NCBI RefSeq assembly: GCF_037975245.1
Contig: NC_092582.1
Coordinates: 1,014,001 to 1,078,000 of the forward strand
From: Apostichopus japonicus
Taxonomy: Eukaryota; Echinodermata; Holothuroidea; Aspidochirotida; Stichopodidae
Reading direction: 5' to 3'
Length of the DNA: 64,000 nt
The notes under the pieces are model-generated. The model was not told the origin of the DNA. It saw only the letters and a list, made by a program, of their open reading frames with translations, and searched no databases. The translations under genes were made by a program, and so were the position numbers. This document shows, piece after piece, positions 11,341 to 26,023 of the stretch. Numbering within the stretch: the stretch's first letter is position 1; the number at the start of each line of letters is the position of its first letter.

Positions 11341-14300
11341 ATATGGTATCCTTATCACTGCTGCACCTGGGATGACCTGTTTGCCCCGATCAAGAGTTTA
11401 TTTCACAATGTTATTATCGTGTGACTTTAAAAGGTACTTGTGATACCAATCGTCGTTAGTTCTACAGTTCGTTACAAGAGGAAAACCACAGTCATAGAGC
11501 GAACAGCGGAACAGAGGAGAGACTTAAATTGTCCAAACGTTATTAATTGGTCAAATCTACATTTGTTGTGTCTACTTTAGGAACCTGGGCAGAACTTCGG
11601 TGTTCTGGTAAATACCTTAGGCTGGTTCTTCAATCTCTTCTCTGCGCATACAAATGCTTCATCGTTTGAGCATAACGAGCTGGTTTCATGAACGCGATTG
11701 GCTGTATGTTGGGTGCAAACGTTGGCCATACGAATTAGAGGGACGGTGCTATTAGTGCCATTGGAGAACTTCAAAACATTCTGGGACTAAGCAAGTTACA
11801 TTCTACTATCATAAACAGAACTATGTACCAATAGAACCTAGTTGATACGAACCTTAGCAGTATGAATACAACAGCATGCGGATATTTGTTGGTGTGAGGA
11901 TGAGTACAAAGCCTTAACCAGCAGTACAAACTCTTGCATCAGTATGTAAACTAGGCTTTCAAAATGCCCTGACTACACACCATATGGCATACATGTCAAT
12001 AAGGGTTAGTATATGTCCATATGTACGAGAAACGTCAACTATGCTAGAATAGAAGTGGACTTATCCTATGTATTGTGGGGAGGCTAATCGATTAAGAGCA
12101 TTAGAATGTTGTCATACTCCCCAACGTGTTTAATGCAGCAAATATGTTATCATTACGCAGGTACGAAGGAACATGCCTTTGATTAATATCATATTTCCGA
12201 TACTTAAGTTAATGGAAAACCTACAGTATATACACTTTAATATCACTTGGCAAGAAATTACCTGGCTATGTTAATCACGTCTATGTACTCTCAGATGAAA
12301 ACAATGATTTAAGCCCACTCAATGAGGTGGACGTTAAGGACAATCTACAGTACTTCAAACGTAGTGGGTGTATGACATACTTCCGGAGATATGCCCTCAT
12401 ATATGACGATCATATGCAAAGTTTGGAATGAAACTTCAGCTCCTTCTATTTGTATTTGTTCTGGTAAGAATTCCAAATCTGGAGTCGGTGGCATAGTGAA
12501 AGTAAGATGTACATAAGAAATATATACGACAATAAGTCGTGGTCTAAAATATAGTTAGCGCTTTAAGAGGCTCATGTTAGAACAAAAATTTGATCGAAAT
12601 CAGTACATTTTTGTTTGAAAGTATGTTAAGTGTTAGCAAGGTATTGATATTTCCATTTACAATAACTCTTTATCTAGTTGCTAATTGTAGCTATGTAGGA
12701 CATGAACCTTTTGATCTCCTTTCCTTTAATACAAGAGAGAATGGAACTATTTTTGTGTTATTTCAATACTTCAACATCGAATGAAAAAGATGGAACGTAA
12801 TTTCACTTAACCTTATTCCATTTCTCACTGTGTGCATTACAATATATGTCACGTGTGTAGTTTTATTTCGAAAAATTAGTAACATTTTATAACCCAAACA
12901 TTTACAAGAAATGTCACCCACCTCATCGCCAACCCCCCCCCCCCCCCCCTTTGAATTCCAGTAAATCAAGAGATTGACAAACAGTCACTGTAGATGTCAG
13001 ACGAGTGTTGAAGTAATTGGAGTGTGTGTTTTAAAACATCGTTTCACGTTAGAAAAAACAGAAGGTACTTCCCCAAGCTTCCACCGGGAGTAATAAATCT
13101 CAAATATCGGATTATGCACTTCCTCTTACAGGACATCAGTAATAATGGGTAACATCTACCAAAACGGATGTCCCTGGCATTAGTTATACATCATGTTAGA
13201 AAGTCACATGTGTCTTATACGTTACTTAGCAGCTGTAAATATAACATCAGAAAGATAGTGACTGCACAGTAACGTGCAAAATCATCTCTGAAAAGTGAAG
13301 ACACACAGATCCGAAATATGAAAATAATGACAGAAAAAAGTGGCTGTCATCCTATCAAATATAATGATAGATTGGTTGGGTTTGGCAGAGTCGAGCGCAA
13401 AGGGGAGGGGAAGCGGAGGGGGGGGGGGTATGCCCTCATCTATTGTCAGTCCGAATGGTTCAGTCGGATGTTTTATTCTGCCGGGGAAGAAAAGGACGGG
13501 TGAACCTTCCCCCTTCACCTCTCCTTTTTTATTCTCACAAAAAAGTATTTATTTTAAAAACCTTGCATGTAGGACTAGCCTGACCTACCTCGTAGTTGGG
13601 AGGAAGAGTACCCGAACAAGGGAGTTGGTCCTACGCAGCACCTCTCCTTTGTTAAATACTTTCACATCTGGCCTTCCCAAGGGAGAACGTTGGTAATGTA
13701 ACTTGGAGATGCAAGCACCAGAGGAATCGTTAAGCCGTACCGGCTGTTAAAGGGCCCCAAGTGGAGGTGTTAGTCCCATGTAACTTTGATATTTTCAGCT
13801 TTAGGTCAGCACCAATTTAGATGATGTGTCTATTAATAAATGCTGGTTGCAAGATTTAATTTAAGAAATTGTCAGAGCGCCATCAATTAGGGTGATAATC
13901 TAACCAGAGCATCGAAAGGTAATTCAGATGGGGTGCAGGAGTACACTGCTATTGTTATTCAAGGGGCTAACAAATGGCGAATAACTCCTGAAGCTACAGT
14001 ATTTTAAGATAAATGTCTCCTCATGACAAAGTAAAAAAAAAATCCGCGTCCAGCTAATGACAGTAGTCGAGAAAATGCCCAAATTTTGAACGCCGATGGG
14101 TCAAAGTACCATATTTTGTACACTGATTGGTCAACATACCAACCACTCGAATCCTGGGCTTACTTTCCATTGTTTGCTACAGTCGCACTCAGCTTCCTAG
14201 GCACAAGTTACTACTTTTAGTCAGTTTAACACCGTTTGTTGCGCGCGTCGGTCAATTCAGCCACTATCATTTCTACACGTCTAACAGTGGCGCATCAGGG

Positions 14301-17300
14301 ATATCTGTGAAGACATATATCGGTAGATATCGAAAAATGTCTTCAAGGAAATAAAACAGAAATTACTTACGTAGTCTATGTGTAATTTGGTAGATGGACT
14401 AACGTGCTTTTTCTTAGAATGTAGGCCTAATGTCTCTCTGTCAGAAGCGGATCATTGAGTTAGACCCTTTACTTAAGCAAAATCAGTACCACTTCATTAT
14501 TACCTCTCTGGTCATATATTTCAAGTTCTCAATAGGTTTGAATTTTTGAGGTGAAAATTTGCACTTAAAGGTACAACTCTAAATACCGACAATGGTAGCA
14601 TTGGAGGAAAACGGTTGGAATTTTGATCAAAAAGTACCGCTTAGAATAAAAATTCAAAATTTAGTTTCCTACAATAAACTTCAAAAGTTGGAAAATACAG
14701 ACGGCAGTTCGAAATAACTGTCGACCTTTTGAGACAGAAAAAAATACTGTCGAAATAGAGACTTTTTATACGGTAACAATTCAAGATATTATTAAATAAC
14801 GGGCAATACAGTTTCAAATTTCCAGAATATGAAGTACTAATTTCGAAAATACTAGTTAATGTTACAAAACAATTGTGGAAACTTGAAGAGCACACGGGGC
14901 GAAAGCTTGAGAATAGATCTTTTTGTAACATTTCGAGGTAGAAAGTACTAATTTCGATATTTCATGTTGAAATTTCCTGAAGAAAATTCGAATTTCCGAG
15001 ACAAAAAGTAAATAAGAGAGAAACAGATTTGATGGTGATTTGATTGAACAAAAAGGCGTAAATCTGAGCCACCGTAGCATATACAAAAAATATAAATTTT
15101 TCCGTGAATGTTCCCTTCATCCATTCCCTAAACCCCCCAGCCCCACCCTCCTCCGCTCCCCTGTAGTTTTGGTAGCTTCTCGCGCAACTGCAATATGTAG
15201 TGCATCGAACACGAGTTTACCTTTTGAGCATGGCATGTTTTGAATATTTTATTAAACACTTCCTGTGTATTAGGGCAAGAATAAGAGTCACTGTTATGCG
15301 TAAGAAGTATATATTGCACAACGATGACAGTGTCCATGGTATTGGTCCATTATGTCCTTCGCATTTTGAAGGGTTCAATCCAGTGACAGAAATTGCTACC
15401 GAAAACCTACAAAGGTACACTGTTGTGAACACAATTAACAAAATAAGTTTAGAAAAAGATAAAAATATTAAACTTGTCAATTTTCCATCTGGGCCACCAC
15501 AGCATCTACACCGCTACAATTACTCTTGGGAAAGTCCCCAATACGGGTTTCTTCCCTACACTCCCTCCTCAGTTAATGTAATACCAGACGAGTCCCATTT
15601 TCGTGCAGTTCCGTTGCATCCATCTATGATCTCATACTCTGATGGAGTTTCTCTCCTTCTCTATGATTCCATTTGTTGGTACTTACAAAATGAGATATTT
15701 TTTTTTGAGTAAACTCTTTTTTTTTCATCTCATTTAGTCTCGATCAGAACAAACATTGTAGTTCGGTCTTAGTTATTGTAACGAGTATCGTCTTGTATTT
15801 GATAGCGATAATATGTCATATGTATCATGTGCTGTCACCTGATACTGCATTGCGCAATGTTTTGTTGTTTTGCGACGTAAACGTTGTTATTTGCCACACT
15901 GATCTTCTAACGCTATAGTGCATAGGGATTGCTACGACGGAGTTCAAAAGTTTACATTTTTGATCAAAGTTAACAAAACAATCATAAGGGAAAGATTTTG
16001 GTAGCGTTTGGAATTTTTCGTCACGCATTGCCGTTGTCTGTTATTGTAATTGCGAGCCAGTGACTGTAAATTTGTAGTGTGCGTTAAACAATCTCATTCC
16101 ATATCTTGTAGTTACAGTGTCCTATCCTAAGTTTGGCCTACTACGGCCACCAGAATGCATCTAAGATTTACGAATCAGACTAAACAATATGATAAATGAA
16201 TTTAGGCGCAACACAGAGGATATAGGTGAACATTTAGGAATGACTTTGAGATTCTCAAGACAAAGTGAAGTTGCACATACTAACAAAGAACAACCCAATG
16301 CCACCAACACTACACTAATGTCTGTGCGCAATACAGTTGGAACATATTTAAGTCAAATACGGAGTACATAGCTTATGATTACTCATGAACCTGCAATTTA
16401 TTAGCGTGGTCAGTAATGTTTTCCATGTTTTGCACAGAAGAAAAGCAAGTGACCGTGAACCTTCCAGGGCGGGGGGGGGGGATGTATGGTCCAGCTAAAT
16501 GATGATGGATATTTAGATCAACCGGGCTTGGCTTAAATGGAGGTATCATCTAGGACAGGTATCTATTCATAAATATTAGATATTCAATAACATATTTGTT
16601 ATGGATATATCTGGTAGCAACCTTTCTGAATCTTGAGACATCTAAGTTAACATTGATCAGTAATATAATTTGCAAGAGTACTTGCAAGGTTTAGTGAAAT
16701 AATAGATGACCTAGGCCAGCTAGATACAGTGTGGTAGGATAAATAATTTTACACTACCAACATTGAAGAGGAACAAAAACGAATTTTTAAAATTAAAGAA
16801 GTAATAACAAAGCTATTGTCGTGAATGTCAATACATTGTTATCTTTACGGTCATTCTTGGATTTAGGTGGGTTTCATATTGACATGCGTAACATGAAAAA
16901 GTTCCTATGTATAAAATAGAGTTGACTTGCATTTGGATTTTTAGTCGTGTTTGCCATGAAACTAAAGAATGCAATTAATAGTCGCTTATTTCATGAAGAG
17001 TTCACATGATTTCTTTCTCAGTTGATGATTATCGTGTTGAAAAGACATGCTGCATACACTTAAAATTCAAAAATTAACAACGACGCTATATATTCTGACG
17101 AACAGGGAAATTGTTTAAATTTGCCAAAAAAATGTTCAGTCACTAGCACTAGGATATACTACTGTCATATTATTTCCATTATTTCTGTTAACACTGCTGC
17201 TGCAAACCAGTACTTGTCACTTTTGCGAGAAGCCAGCAAGGTAAAGAAGATCATTTCAACACCACTTTTCATGACATTATTGTCAAAGAAACAGACCTTT

Positions 17301-18243
17301 CCTCTCCTAGACATGAATCAAATCTTACAAACCATAATACCCCAAAATTCTCAAGTATGTTACATGACTTCAAAGTGCTCTCAGTTGGGACATTTTTTTC
17401 TATACTATGCTTTCATGTCCCGCTTTCGGAGCACTCGTATAGTCAGTATGAGCAGTACGAATATCATGTTTTTATCAGGACAAGGGTAGGAACTGTTTGC
17501 ACTGTCGATGCGAGTGATTTGAAGCATGACATTATAGAGGACAGTTTAGAGAGGTAATAGCATTGGGATTATCTCAACTGCCTGCAAAGTGACATTGAGC
17601 ATCAATATGTAATATGAATTTGAGGAAAGTCTCCTACATTATCATTCTTGATTAGATGGAAAGAAATATGTTCTTTGTGGTAACATTTCTCAGCAGCTAA
17701 GCTAACCGCCAAGTTCGTGCTTTGTCTTAGTACATGATCATTGACGCTTCGTCCTAAGGAGTTATTTAACAAAATGGTTTTGTTCGAATGATTTGTTACT
17801 TCTTAGTTTTATGTGATAAGGGAAATATGTTTTGATCGTTTGTTCATTCAGGGTTGAATAAAACCCTGATTTGGAAAAAGGGCAACAGTTTTTTTATTAT
17901 TTTTATTATCAATGTATCGGTAATGCGGTAATATCTTTGTTTAGCATGCTGGATACCTTTTAAATTGAATAAGAGTATACAATATCAGTGCTTAAACTAC
18001 ATGAAGAGAATGTTTAGAGCTAACGTTCTCTAAATCAGAGATTTAATAAAGGTGTTGTAAAACACTCACCTCTGATCTTATAATTCGGATCAGTCCGTCT
18101 AGGAAAATTAAATGAAAAGTTGCCGGTCCTCCAGTACACCAAAAATACACACAGTAGACTACACCGTCGCTCAGTCCAAGCTTAGATCGGTGGCGTGAGA
18201 ATCTTTACGCCAAGCCGTGGTTGGAACTTCTCGAAGGTGGCGC

Positions 18244-18283
<40 letters not shown>

Positions 18284-20931
18284 CAGTAGTAGTACTGTAT
18301 GGCGCCTAGGCTTACTATCCTATGAACAGCAACCGTGCTAAGCTACGCTGATAAACAATAATCACCTGCGACGCGGACCGGAGGTGATCGTTTGGCCACT
18401 AAGTCCGGTGAAAAGACCTCGCGGAGCAGTAATTAGCACGAGCGGGCAATGTCCGAACAAATAAATATATATATAATAAGGTCTGAAGTTCCCGAGGTAA
18501 AGATATGCGTGTAGAGCTGTAATTAGGTATATTAATATTGGTCAGCTAGTACTGGTAATAGTGATAATCCACATGTCGCGGAGGTCCCAAGCTAAGATCA
18601 CACATGTAGTCCTGGCAAGTCCCTTAAAGTATTTTCCAAACGGGGCAACCCGTCACAGAAAGTTTAGACTTCCGGAGATGAGGGTGCATGGAAATAAAAC
18701 TTGCTACAAATGTTCAGTTTCTCATAGCTACTGACAAAACGTGCCGCTGCAGTTACTTGATTTAGTTTCTTTCATTCATTTCTTTCATAAAGTCTGGCTC
18801 AATTCTTATGATCCATCATAAATCCAAGGCATTTACATTGGTCACAAAATTCTGTACAATTTTGGCCAAGACCAAACATTATAGTGACCTTTTTGTTAAT
18901 TAAGTTGTTTTATGCAAGTCGCATTTGATTTCCTGCTCTTTACGCGCCCCTTTCGAGAGGTGACGTGTCTTATAATAAACGCTCTTTGATTCCAATCACA
19001 ATGCCCTTGGCTGATGTGAGAGGGCTTTGTGTTTTGTTCCTTGTAACTTCCTCTCTTGGGACAATATCCCTTAACAAGTTGTAGTATTGGTTAATGATTT
19101 CCAATGGAAAGTCAGGTTTTTTTTTATTTTGCTAGTCATTTGTGTATGAAATATCAGAGTATATTCTCATCACAATATATGGATGATGGGCAAAGTAATC
19201 ATTTTTCATTAGACCTTTCAAAGTTGTTATATATGTTGTCATTTCTTCAATAGAATACCATTGCTAATTTTTGAGTATCCAATAATGCAACTTCTCCAAC
19301 TAACATGAAATTTTGATAAGGCACTGAAATAGTAACAGAAAAATACCCAAACTTATGACCTCACAATTTCGTTGCTTACAGAAAAAGGAACACCCCGTAA
19401 ACCTGCACGCAGCTGGGAAGATAATGCCGAAGAACCGCCCTTTACAGTATCCGAACATCATAGTTGGGTAAGTTGAGAATGCAACCGCAGTCTACTCTTC
19501 AAGCGCCATTTTGACACTTGCTTGATAATTTCCTTTCTGCCCTGGCTGCAGTCAAGCCCTGCAGATGATCGGAGTTAAATATCCGCCAGGCCGAGTCTGA
19601 AACAAGTCGCTGTTCAAGGCACCACTAGTCTGAACTATCATCTCGATGATGCTAATTACGACCATACAACGGTCCCCGACATTTTCCAATGACATACAAG
19701 GTTTCCACATAAACTATACACAGTAGAAATGATAAGACTAACATACAGGGGGTCTAATATTATCGACAAGAGATTGTACTTCAAAAGAGAACAGAAAAGT
19801 TATGTTGCAATTTTATTATTGAACCATTCGCCCGTCTACCGAGAGTTGTCAAGATATTATACGTTATTTTCTATGTTAATAGAATATACGCTCCAGCGAA
19901 CAGTGGAACCTTTCAAGTATAGAAGAACTGTCGAACTAGGATTTCGCTTTGAAAAAAAGAAGCAAATCTAAGAATTTCATTCCGCAGTCACTGTTTAAGG
20001 TCAGATATAAAACAGTTAAGTCACTAGACAGCGTGTAAAAATAAGGAAACAAGTTAGTTACTGCTAGTATATCTCCATGAGAACTGAAACCAAGCATTCT
20101 ACATTAAATATATATTATCAACGTCAAGTTCCCGTTAAATCTGTAAGAGTAAAACACATTTGTCCACATGTTACCAAACTGTATTTATACTCCTTATTAG
20201 TTTCCACACCAATACATTTTAGATATCTCATCAAACGGCCGAAGTGCTGTTATTTTCAGTGCAATGCATATCACTTTTATGCATTAAACTTAAAGTAGCA
20301 CAACGGCCGTTGGATGAAGGCTTCAGGTGTAGCAATTTTAAATTTCCAAAAATATAATTATTTGAACATTTCATGTCGCTGGAAGATTTATACTAAAAAT
20401 AGTTATATTACTCTTTTACTTTCAAATCACAATATTTTATGTCAAAACATTAATATTTGACGTTGACTTCATTATCACACTTTAGGTGTTTCATCTCGAC
20501 ATTTCGCTTTTATCTCAATATTTTTAATTCGACGTTTCATCTCGCAATGTGAAGGTTTCGTCCCAAAATTCTACGTTTTATCACAACCGATGGACATTGT
20601 ATCTCGAACACTACTACCCAGTAGTAACACCTTAGATCGAACTCTAGGTGGTGTATCTTGAATTGCACATTTCTGTCATTAAGGCCCCTCAAGAAACTTA
20701 TGCAGGACTACTATTTGTGCTAGCAGTTTTCTCTGTTCATATAATCCCACGGTCACATATTAGAAAGATTTTACTGCCCTTATTGTTGGCTGTCAATCTC
20801 CTCGCTACCATGTCAATCATACCTCTTCCTTTTCACTTAGTCCCTCCCCCTTTCCCTCCCTTGTTCAATGTCCTGCCACCTAAATATTTTCTTAAATGGT
20901 ATTCGTTATGTTTATCTAATATGCAATTAAA
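11341..20931. other. Intergenic stretch between genes 1 and 2
   Basis: About 9.6 kb with no recognised domain exon or RNA gene. It contains a C-run near 12,930, G-runs near 13,420 and 16,470, a trinucleotide repeat at 18,246, and a locally GC-richer island at about 18,060-18,660 whose nature I could not determine. Open frames here (for example 15,200-15,712, plus strand) match no family I know and are of a length expected by chance. Confidence 0.4.
18246..18294. repeat. (AGT)n microsatellite
   Basis: Sixteen near-consecutive AGT triplets with one AGC interruption. Confidence 0.95.
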
Positions 20932-21173
20932 CTATACATTTATACACAGTGGAGGTCTTCCGGGAAGTGAGGGTCTTCTATAGGGCATCCATTCACCTTC
21001 CTTGCACTTCATATAGCGTGAACCTCTATGCTCGTAGCCTTCAGGACACTTGACACGAATATATCCCCCGTTTCTCGTCAATGTGCCGACTAATTCGCGT
21101 AAAGGAATTACTTGAACCGTCCTCTCGTCTTCGTTTACATCCCCATAGGGCAAATCCGTTGAATCACAAGATC
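20932..21173 (-). CDS. CCP/sushi exon with stop codon, probable last exon of gene 2
   Basis: A 242-bp coding exon entering in phase 1 (TTAAG/GATCTTGTG). CCP cysteines are visible in GSCDS, VKCPEGYEH, MKCKEGEW and PPLCINV; the PEGY motif and the Trp in EGEWMP fit the family. The frame ends CINV followed by a stop at 20934-20932, so this is probably the terminal exon. A weak donor (GTATAA) overlaps the last Cys codon and could in principle splice onward, but no acceptable exon was found to the left before gene 1. A poly(A) signal is not obvious: the nearest candidate on this strand is ATTAAA at about 20,523-20,528. Confidence 0.75.
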
Positions 21174-24110
21174 CTTAAGAAATGGAAAGCATGTTTTGAA
21201 TGAGATAATCAATCCACTAAACATTTTTTAAAGCAGACATAAAAAGTCTGGGATAATATTTAAAGTCCATTGATTAATGTAAACCTTAAAAGTTACGTGA
21301 TAAAACAATGGTCAATTGTCAATCTTGGCCAAATTTGTGGCAAAAGATGTGTCGCAAACTTCTCTTTATAACAGTAAGGTTGATGGACTGATATGTAAAT
21401 CCCAACCCCATATAACCGAAACACATATACGCACATATATACCTCTGACCCTACGACGGTCACTGAGGTACTTAAATTATATGCACACGCACAACCCTCG
21501 ACATGTTTGAAGACCATCGGCGTTATACGGTTTCGCGACACACCTGTTGTGATATTTTTCACACCGAGGGACCAAATAAATAAGAATCAGAAGAGAAACG
21601 CTTTATTGCGTGATGCCATCTCCCAGATCGTAACACATCGAATTTACGATGACCTGAATGGGTTGCAAGTATACACTTATTACAACACCCACCAGTTTTT
21701 TACACAGACATACACACAACCGGACACATTACGTCAACTAGCCCCCCCTACCCCTCCTCAATGAAACCTTCACCACGTATATCCTGCATCACCATGATGG
21801 ACATCATAGTTCCCGTACATGTTCATCAACATATATTCCCATTGTAACTGTTGTTATGTTTACATTATATGTACATTACATGTATAGTGATGATATTTTG
21901 GTTATGAACATGCCATAATGATAAAATAGCAGAAAGTGTCATACCCATATAGAAAGTTATAACGGTTGAATGTCAATTGTTTTTAAGACTGTTAGAGCGT
22001 ATTAATGGGCTTCAAATGTAAAAGAACATGAGATCAGTGAGATCAAGACTCATCAATATATAACGTGGTGGATCTATGTTTATCGATGTACCTCCAGAAT
22101 GATGATATCATAATGGTCATATACCCAACTTTTGAGATGATATCTATAATTCTATGGATTGCGTACATGTTTCAAATTGGGATTCGGTACCTGTGAAAAG
22201 TCCCTTTAATTGACGAGTATGTATACTAAGGAGTAAACCACTTATGTTTTCGAAATTTAACGTTATCTTTATTATATAAGTGAGAACGGACAAGAATTTC
22301 TTTTGGGATATTCTTTTAATGGTCAACGAGCCACAATGTGAGAAATATGTATCTGCTTTCGGCTGAGTGTGTTATAACTGACTGGTAGTAACATGCATGG
22401 TAAGAAAGATGCAAATTATTCGTTGAATCTTGTTGTAATCTTATTCATTCATGCAACTTACTGAGGATAAGATATTGTGCTATATCGACACTTTGTTAAA
22501 AAATGGAATAGCTGCCCACATCATACATTTCCTTGAAGCGCTGACCTAAAACTCGTTGGGTTGGACTCTCTAAGATGTGGGGAGGGGGGGGGGGGGTCGG
22601 AGTGGTACAATAGCGTGAGACAATGCGATGGGGTGGACTTACTATTTTAAGATGAAGGGTCAAAAAGCAGTGTGTGAGACGTAACTATTTGTGTATGCGT
22701 GTGAACATGAAAATGTGTCACGAGCTCCTTCTAGGGACAGCTTAGCTTCAAACACAGTGAGTGTGTACATTGGTATGGGATGTCGTGCTCATGTTACGTG
22801 TGACGTTAAAGATTCAAAGGTCGAACTACCAGTTACCAAACACAGACCTTTTGGCTGTGAAGCGGATACCCAAATGACAAATTGGCCGAAATCTTCGAAA
22901 CTGTGCGGGATATAAGACTCTGCAATTAAACAGCTCATTGTGAAACGCAAAAGATCACTTGATCATACGTCAAAGGTCAAACTTAGGTAAATTTCAGCTA
23001 AAAATGTTTCGAGAGCTACTTCTCAAAGTTAACTCAAACTGAGTGAGTATATACTTGGCCATGGGACGCTGTGCCTACATGACTAAGTCAGGTCTCGGGG
23101 TAAAGTGTCTAAGGTAGCAGGAACAAAACAGTATATTGACCATTTAATATATACAAAATGACAAAACCGATGTTAAATATCAGAGACTGTAGGTTTACAG
23201 TACTGCAAACTTGGTGGGTCATAATGATGGTAACATTTTGGGATGAGATCTGTAACTCCATAGATTGCTTACTTGTTACGTTTGCACTAGCGTTTGATAG
23301 TCTCGGGGTCGAGTATTAGGAGCGTAGCGTTCCCCATCCTCTTTGTGAGAACCAGAGAAGTTCGAATTTTTGCTAATGACAATCACCTCTTTTTGAGCAA
23401 TCATTAATTGCAATAAAATGCCATTTTGTTGTATTGATTGCACATTTAAAAGTCCGTTTTGATGGGACATTTTTAGGTAAAGTCACATATCCTAGTTTCC
23501 TTCGAAGTTAATGCTCCCCACCCCCATGTCCCCACCACAGACTGAACCCTTTCAGTCGCTTCTGTGAAAGTTTACAGAAGATGTATTTGGTTTTGAATTA
23601 CTGATTTAGCTTTGTGAAGTATATTTACGAGACATTTGGAGCGATGTGGTTGACATGAATACAAATATGACATTGTAATTAACGTGGAAGCTAGTCCGAG
23701 TCCATGTCCATGTTTCTCATGTTTCCAGTTAACAAGTTTTGTTTACTCAGCTGTAACAAATTAAAACACAATCGAGTGATTCAAATGTTGGCAGGGCAGT
23801 ATTAAAGATATTAGGAATGGGACATGTTTCCAGTATTGATTGACGCTCCGGCAAACAAGTTCGAAGAAAGAATGTATTGGATCTGACATAGTGATCGCAT
23901 GTCGCTTCCCGTGCTTGTGTAGTCTACGAGAATTTGAAAAAAAAAAGATGTTTGAGTAAACCAGAAGATATTTTTTTTAAAGTCAGATCTACTGACAATA
24001 AACCCACACTCGGGTCTCCTCTACACAGCCTCGTCCGAGTCCAAGTCCTTTAAAAACGAACTCAAGTCATATAACAATGGTAATAATATAGGTTGCCAAA
24101 TTCAACTCAC
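21174..24110. other. Intron between the last two CCP exons of gene 2
   Basis: About 2.9 kb. At 22.7-23.2 kb there are tandem degenerate blocks (roughly 'gagctacttctcaaa', 'actgagtgagt', 'gccatgggacgctgtgcc') resembling a repeat at 3.7-4.2 kb. A G-run lies near 22,580. No exon was recognised. Confidence 0.45.
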
Positions 24111-24284
24111 CCGTGCATTCAGGAACATCTGCGCTCCACGTTCCATCACCCTGGCAAGTGAGAACAGACTCCCCATGAAGGCTTAATCCTTGATCACACG
24201 AAAATTCCACTCTATCATTATATCCTGTTCCAGAACCATCTTTGCGACCATTTACTGGTGTATCAAGCGCTGGACATTGTACAG
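24111..24284 (-). CDS. CCP/sushi exon of gene 2
   Basis: A 174-bp phase 1-1 exon (58 codons), the usual size of a single CCP exon. Cysteines are seen in VQCPALDTPVNG, EFSCDQGLSL, LTCQGDGTW and PECTG; the conserved Trp follows GDGT. The acceptor is ATTCAG/CTGTACAATG and the donor ACGG/GTGAGT. A truncated copy of part of this exon lies at 33,961-34,020, at the far edge of the 373-bp array, so sequence around this exon was duplicated during formation of the array. Confidence 0.9.
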
Positions 24285-25591
24285 CTGAATATATACAAAT
24301 ATAAAGTAACAATCAAAATATTATGCAAACAGCCAGTTTTTAGACTGATAAGTCACATGAAGAGTTTTTCGTCACAACCTCGAGTGTGTAGTGTTACGTC
24401 AAATATGCATGATATGACCACTCCACAATACATGCCTTTCATACAGATACACCACTGACATGTACAGGTTTTCAAAGGTGGGCTTGATAATCCTAATCCC
24501 ACAACTACCCTACTGATTTCGGTAGGGGCCTGAACCGTTATTAAACGAGCGTCATGAGCCTGTAGGAGTTATCTATATTTTACCAAAAGATATGCTAAAA
24601 CTCCTGGGACTTTAACCCCACTGACGATGACCCTCACTGACTATTCTTTGTACCCCCGATGAAGTTTTGACCCCACTGACGATGAAGGTGAGGCCTTGTC
24701 AAGCCCCCACCCCATGTCCTCTTGTACACGCCACGGAATTACAAGCTATATACCTATAATTCTATACGCAGATCATTCTATCAGATTTATGCTCAATATT
24801 TTAAAGCAGCATTTTGCGTTGGGTCGCTTTTTTCCACTTTTTTAACATGTGCATCGATTTTTTTACATGTATCAATCATAAAACAGCAATCTAAGATACC
24901 ATCCAAGTTTCACCCTGCCAAGAGCGTTAATTAGCGAGTACTTAACGATTTATGTCGATAAATGAGAAGAGTGTCCTCGACAAATTTCACAGTTAAAATT
25001 AATCGCATACAATTCCGCCAAACCCACTAGTTTGAATTCAACCAATCAGAGATGCAGGTTTAGTTATGAGCCGTTGCTAAAAATAGATTCAAGACTTCGC
25101 GTTGGTTGTACCAGGGAGTTGTTATGCAACTCCCTGGTACAACTGCCATATAGACTGTACACAAATCAAGCGTGGTGTTATATTACGTATCTGTCAATGA
25201 CGTTCGTAGTGTTTAAATATTCATATTATGGGCGAGGTTTATTGGGTTCCCAACGGAAAATATCTTGCAGAACAACAAAGTTGAAAGTTGCAATTTTTTC
25301 GACTTTTATGCCACCATTTGAAGTAAAATATAAATAGATTAGCTAGTTATGTATGTCGTTATGGCAAAGTGGAATCAGTGAGGTTGAGAAAAATCATAGA
25401 AAAGGACGCAAAATGCTGCTTTAATACATCTCATTAGTATCTAAAATCGAAATCCAAAATGGTTAGATTATAAACCAAAGTATACACCGAATTCATTTGC
25501 CATTTTTTTTATTTTTTGCTACCTCCAAAATTATATGATTACAGACAACATTTGTGTAGCTCGTGGTATTTGTATTTTGGTATTTTGGTAT
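24285..25591. other. Intron sequence between the CCP exon and the tandem array
   Basis: About 1.3 kb without a recognised exon. It holds a perfect hairpin at 25,105-25,143 and ends in a short run of TATTTTGG repeats (about 25,566-25,591) directly abutting the array. Confidence 0.5.
25105..25143. repeat. Perfect 17-bp hairpin
   Basis: Arms GTTGTACCAGGGAGTTG and its exact complement are separated by five bases (TTATG). It is not followed by a T-run terminator. It is probably the tip of a palindromic element. Confidence 0.85.
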
Positions 25592-25951
25592 TTCGAACCA
25601 CGGGCCTCCCGCTCTGTACGCGGACACCCTAACCACTAGGCTATGGACGCTGATTGTATGTCCAGAGGTTCGAAAACCGGTAAGGAAGATCGCAATTCCA
25701 CTGTAGGCGTTTGTCACCTATATCGAACAATACTAGTTCTGTTTTTGGTGACATATTTTGCCCTACTCTAGAGATCAAACTGATGCTATCCAACTCGAAA
25801 ATCATTTGTGATTCCTAAAGCCGGATCTCGAAAGAGATACTTTGAACAGACTTTATGTTAATGCAATGGAGGTAAACGACAAAGGCAAATGAATATATAT
25901 AAATGAAAATCGTAATGAGTTGGAAAATCAAGAACAGTGAAAAAACTTTCA

Positions 25952-26023
25952 GCCTCCACCGGGATTCGAACCACGGGCCTCCCGCTCTGTACGCGGACAC
26001 CCTAACCACTAGGCTATGGACGC
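25952..26023 (-). tRNA. tRNA-like module, first complete minus-strand copy of 20
   Basis: Same sequence as the module described at 33,380-33,451. Further minus-strand copies follow every 373 bp up to 33,039-33,110. One more copy at the left edge lacks its last 13 nt. Confidence 0.5.

Noticed and set aside
11577-11774. 65-codon minus-strand frame with several cysteines
   Set aside because: Cysteine spacing fits neither CCP nor WAP, and no flanking phase 1 splice sites were found.
15200-15712. 170-codon plus-strand open frame
   Set aside because: It has no recognisable domain, no convincing splice or promoter context, and a length expected about once by chance in 64 kb.
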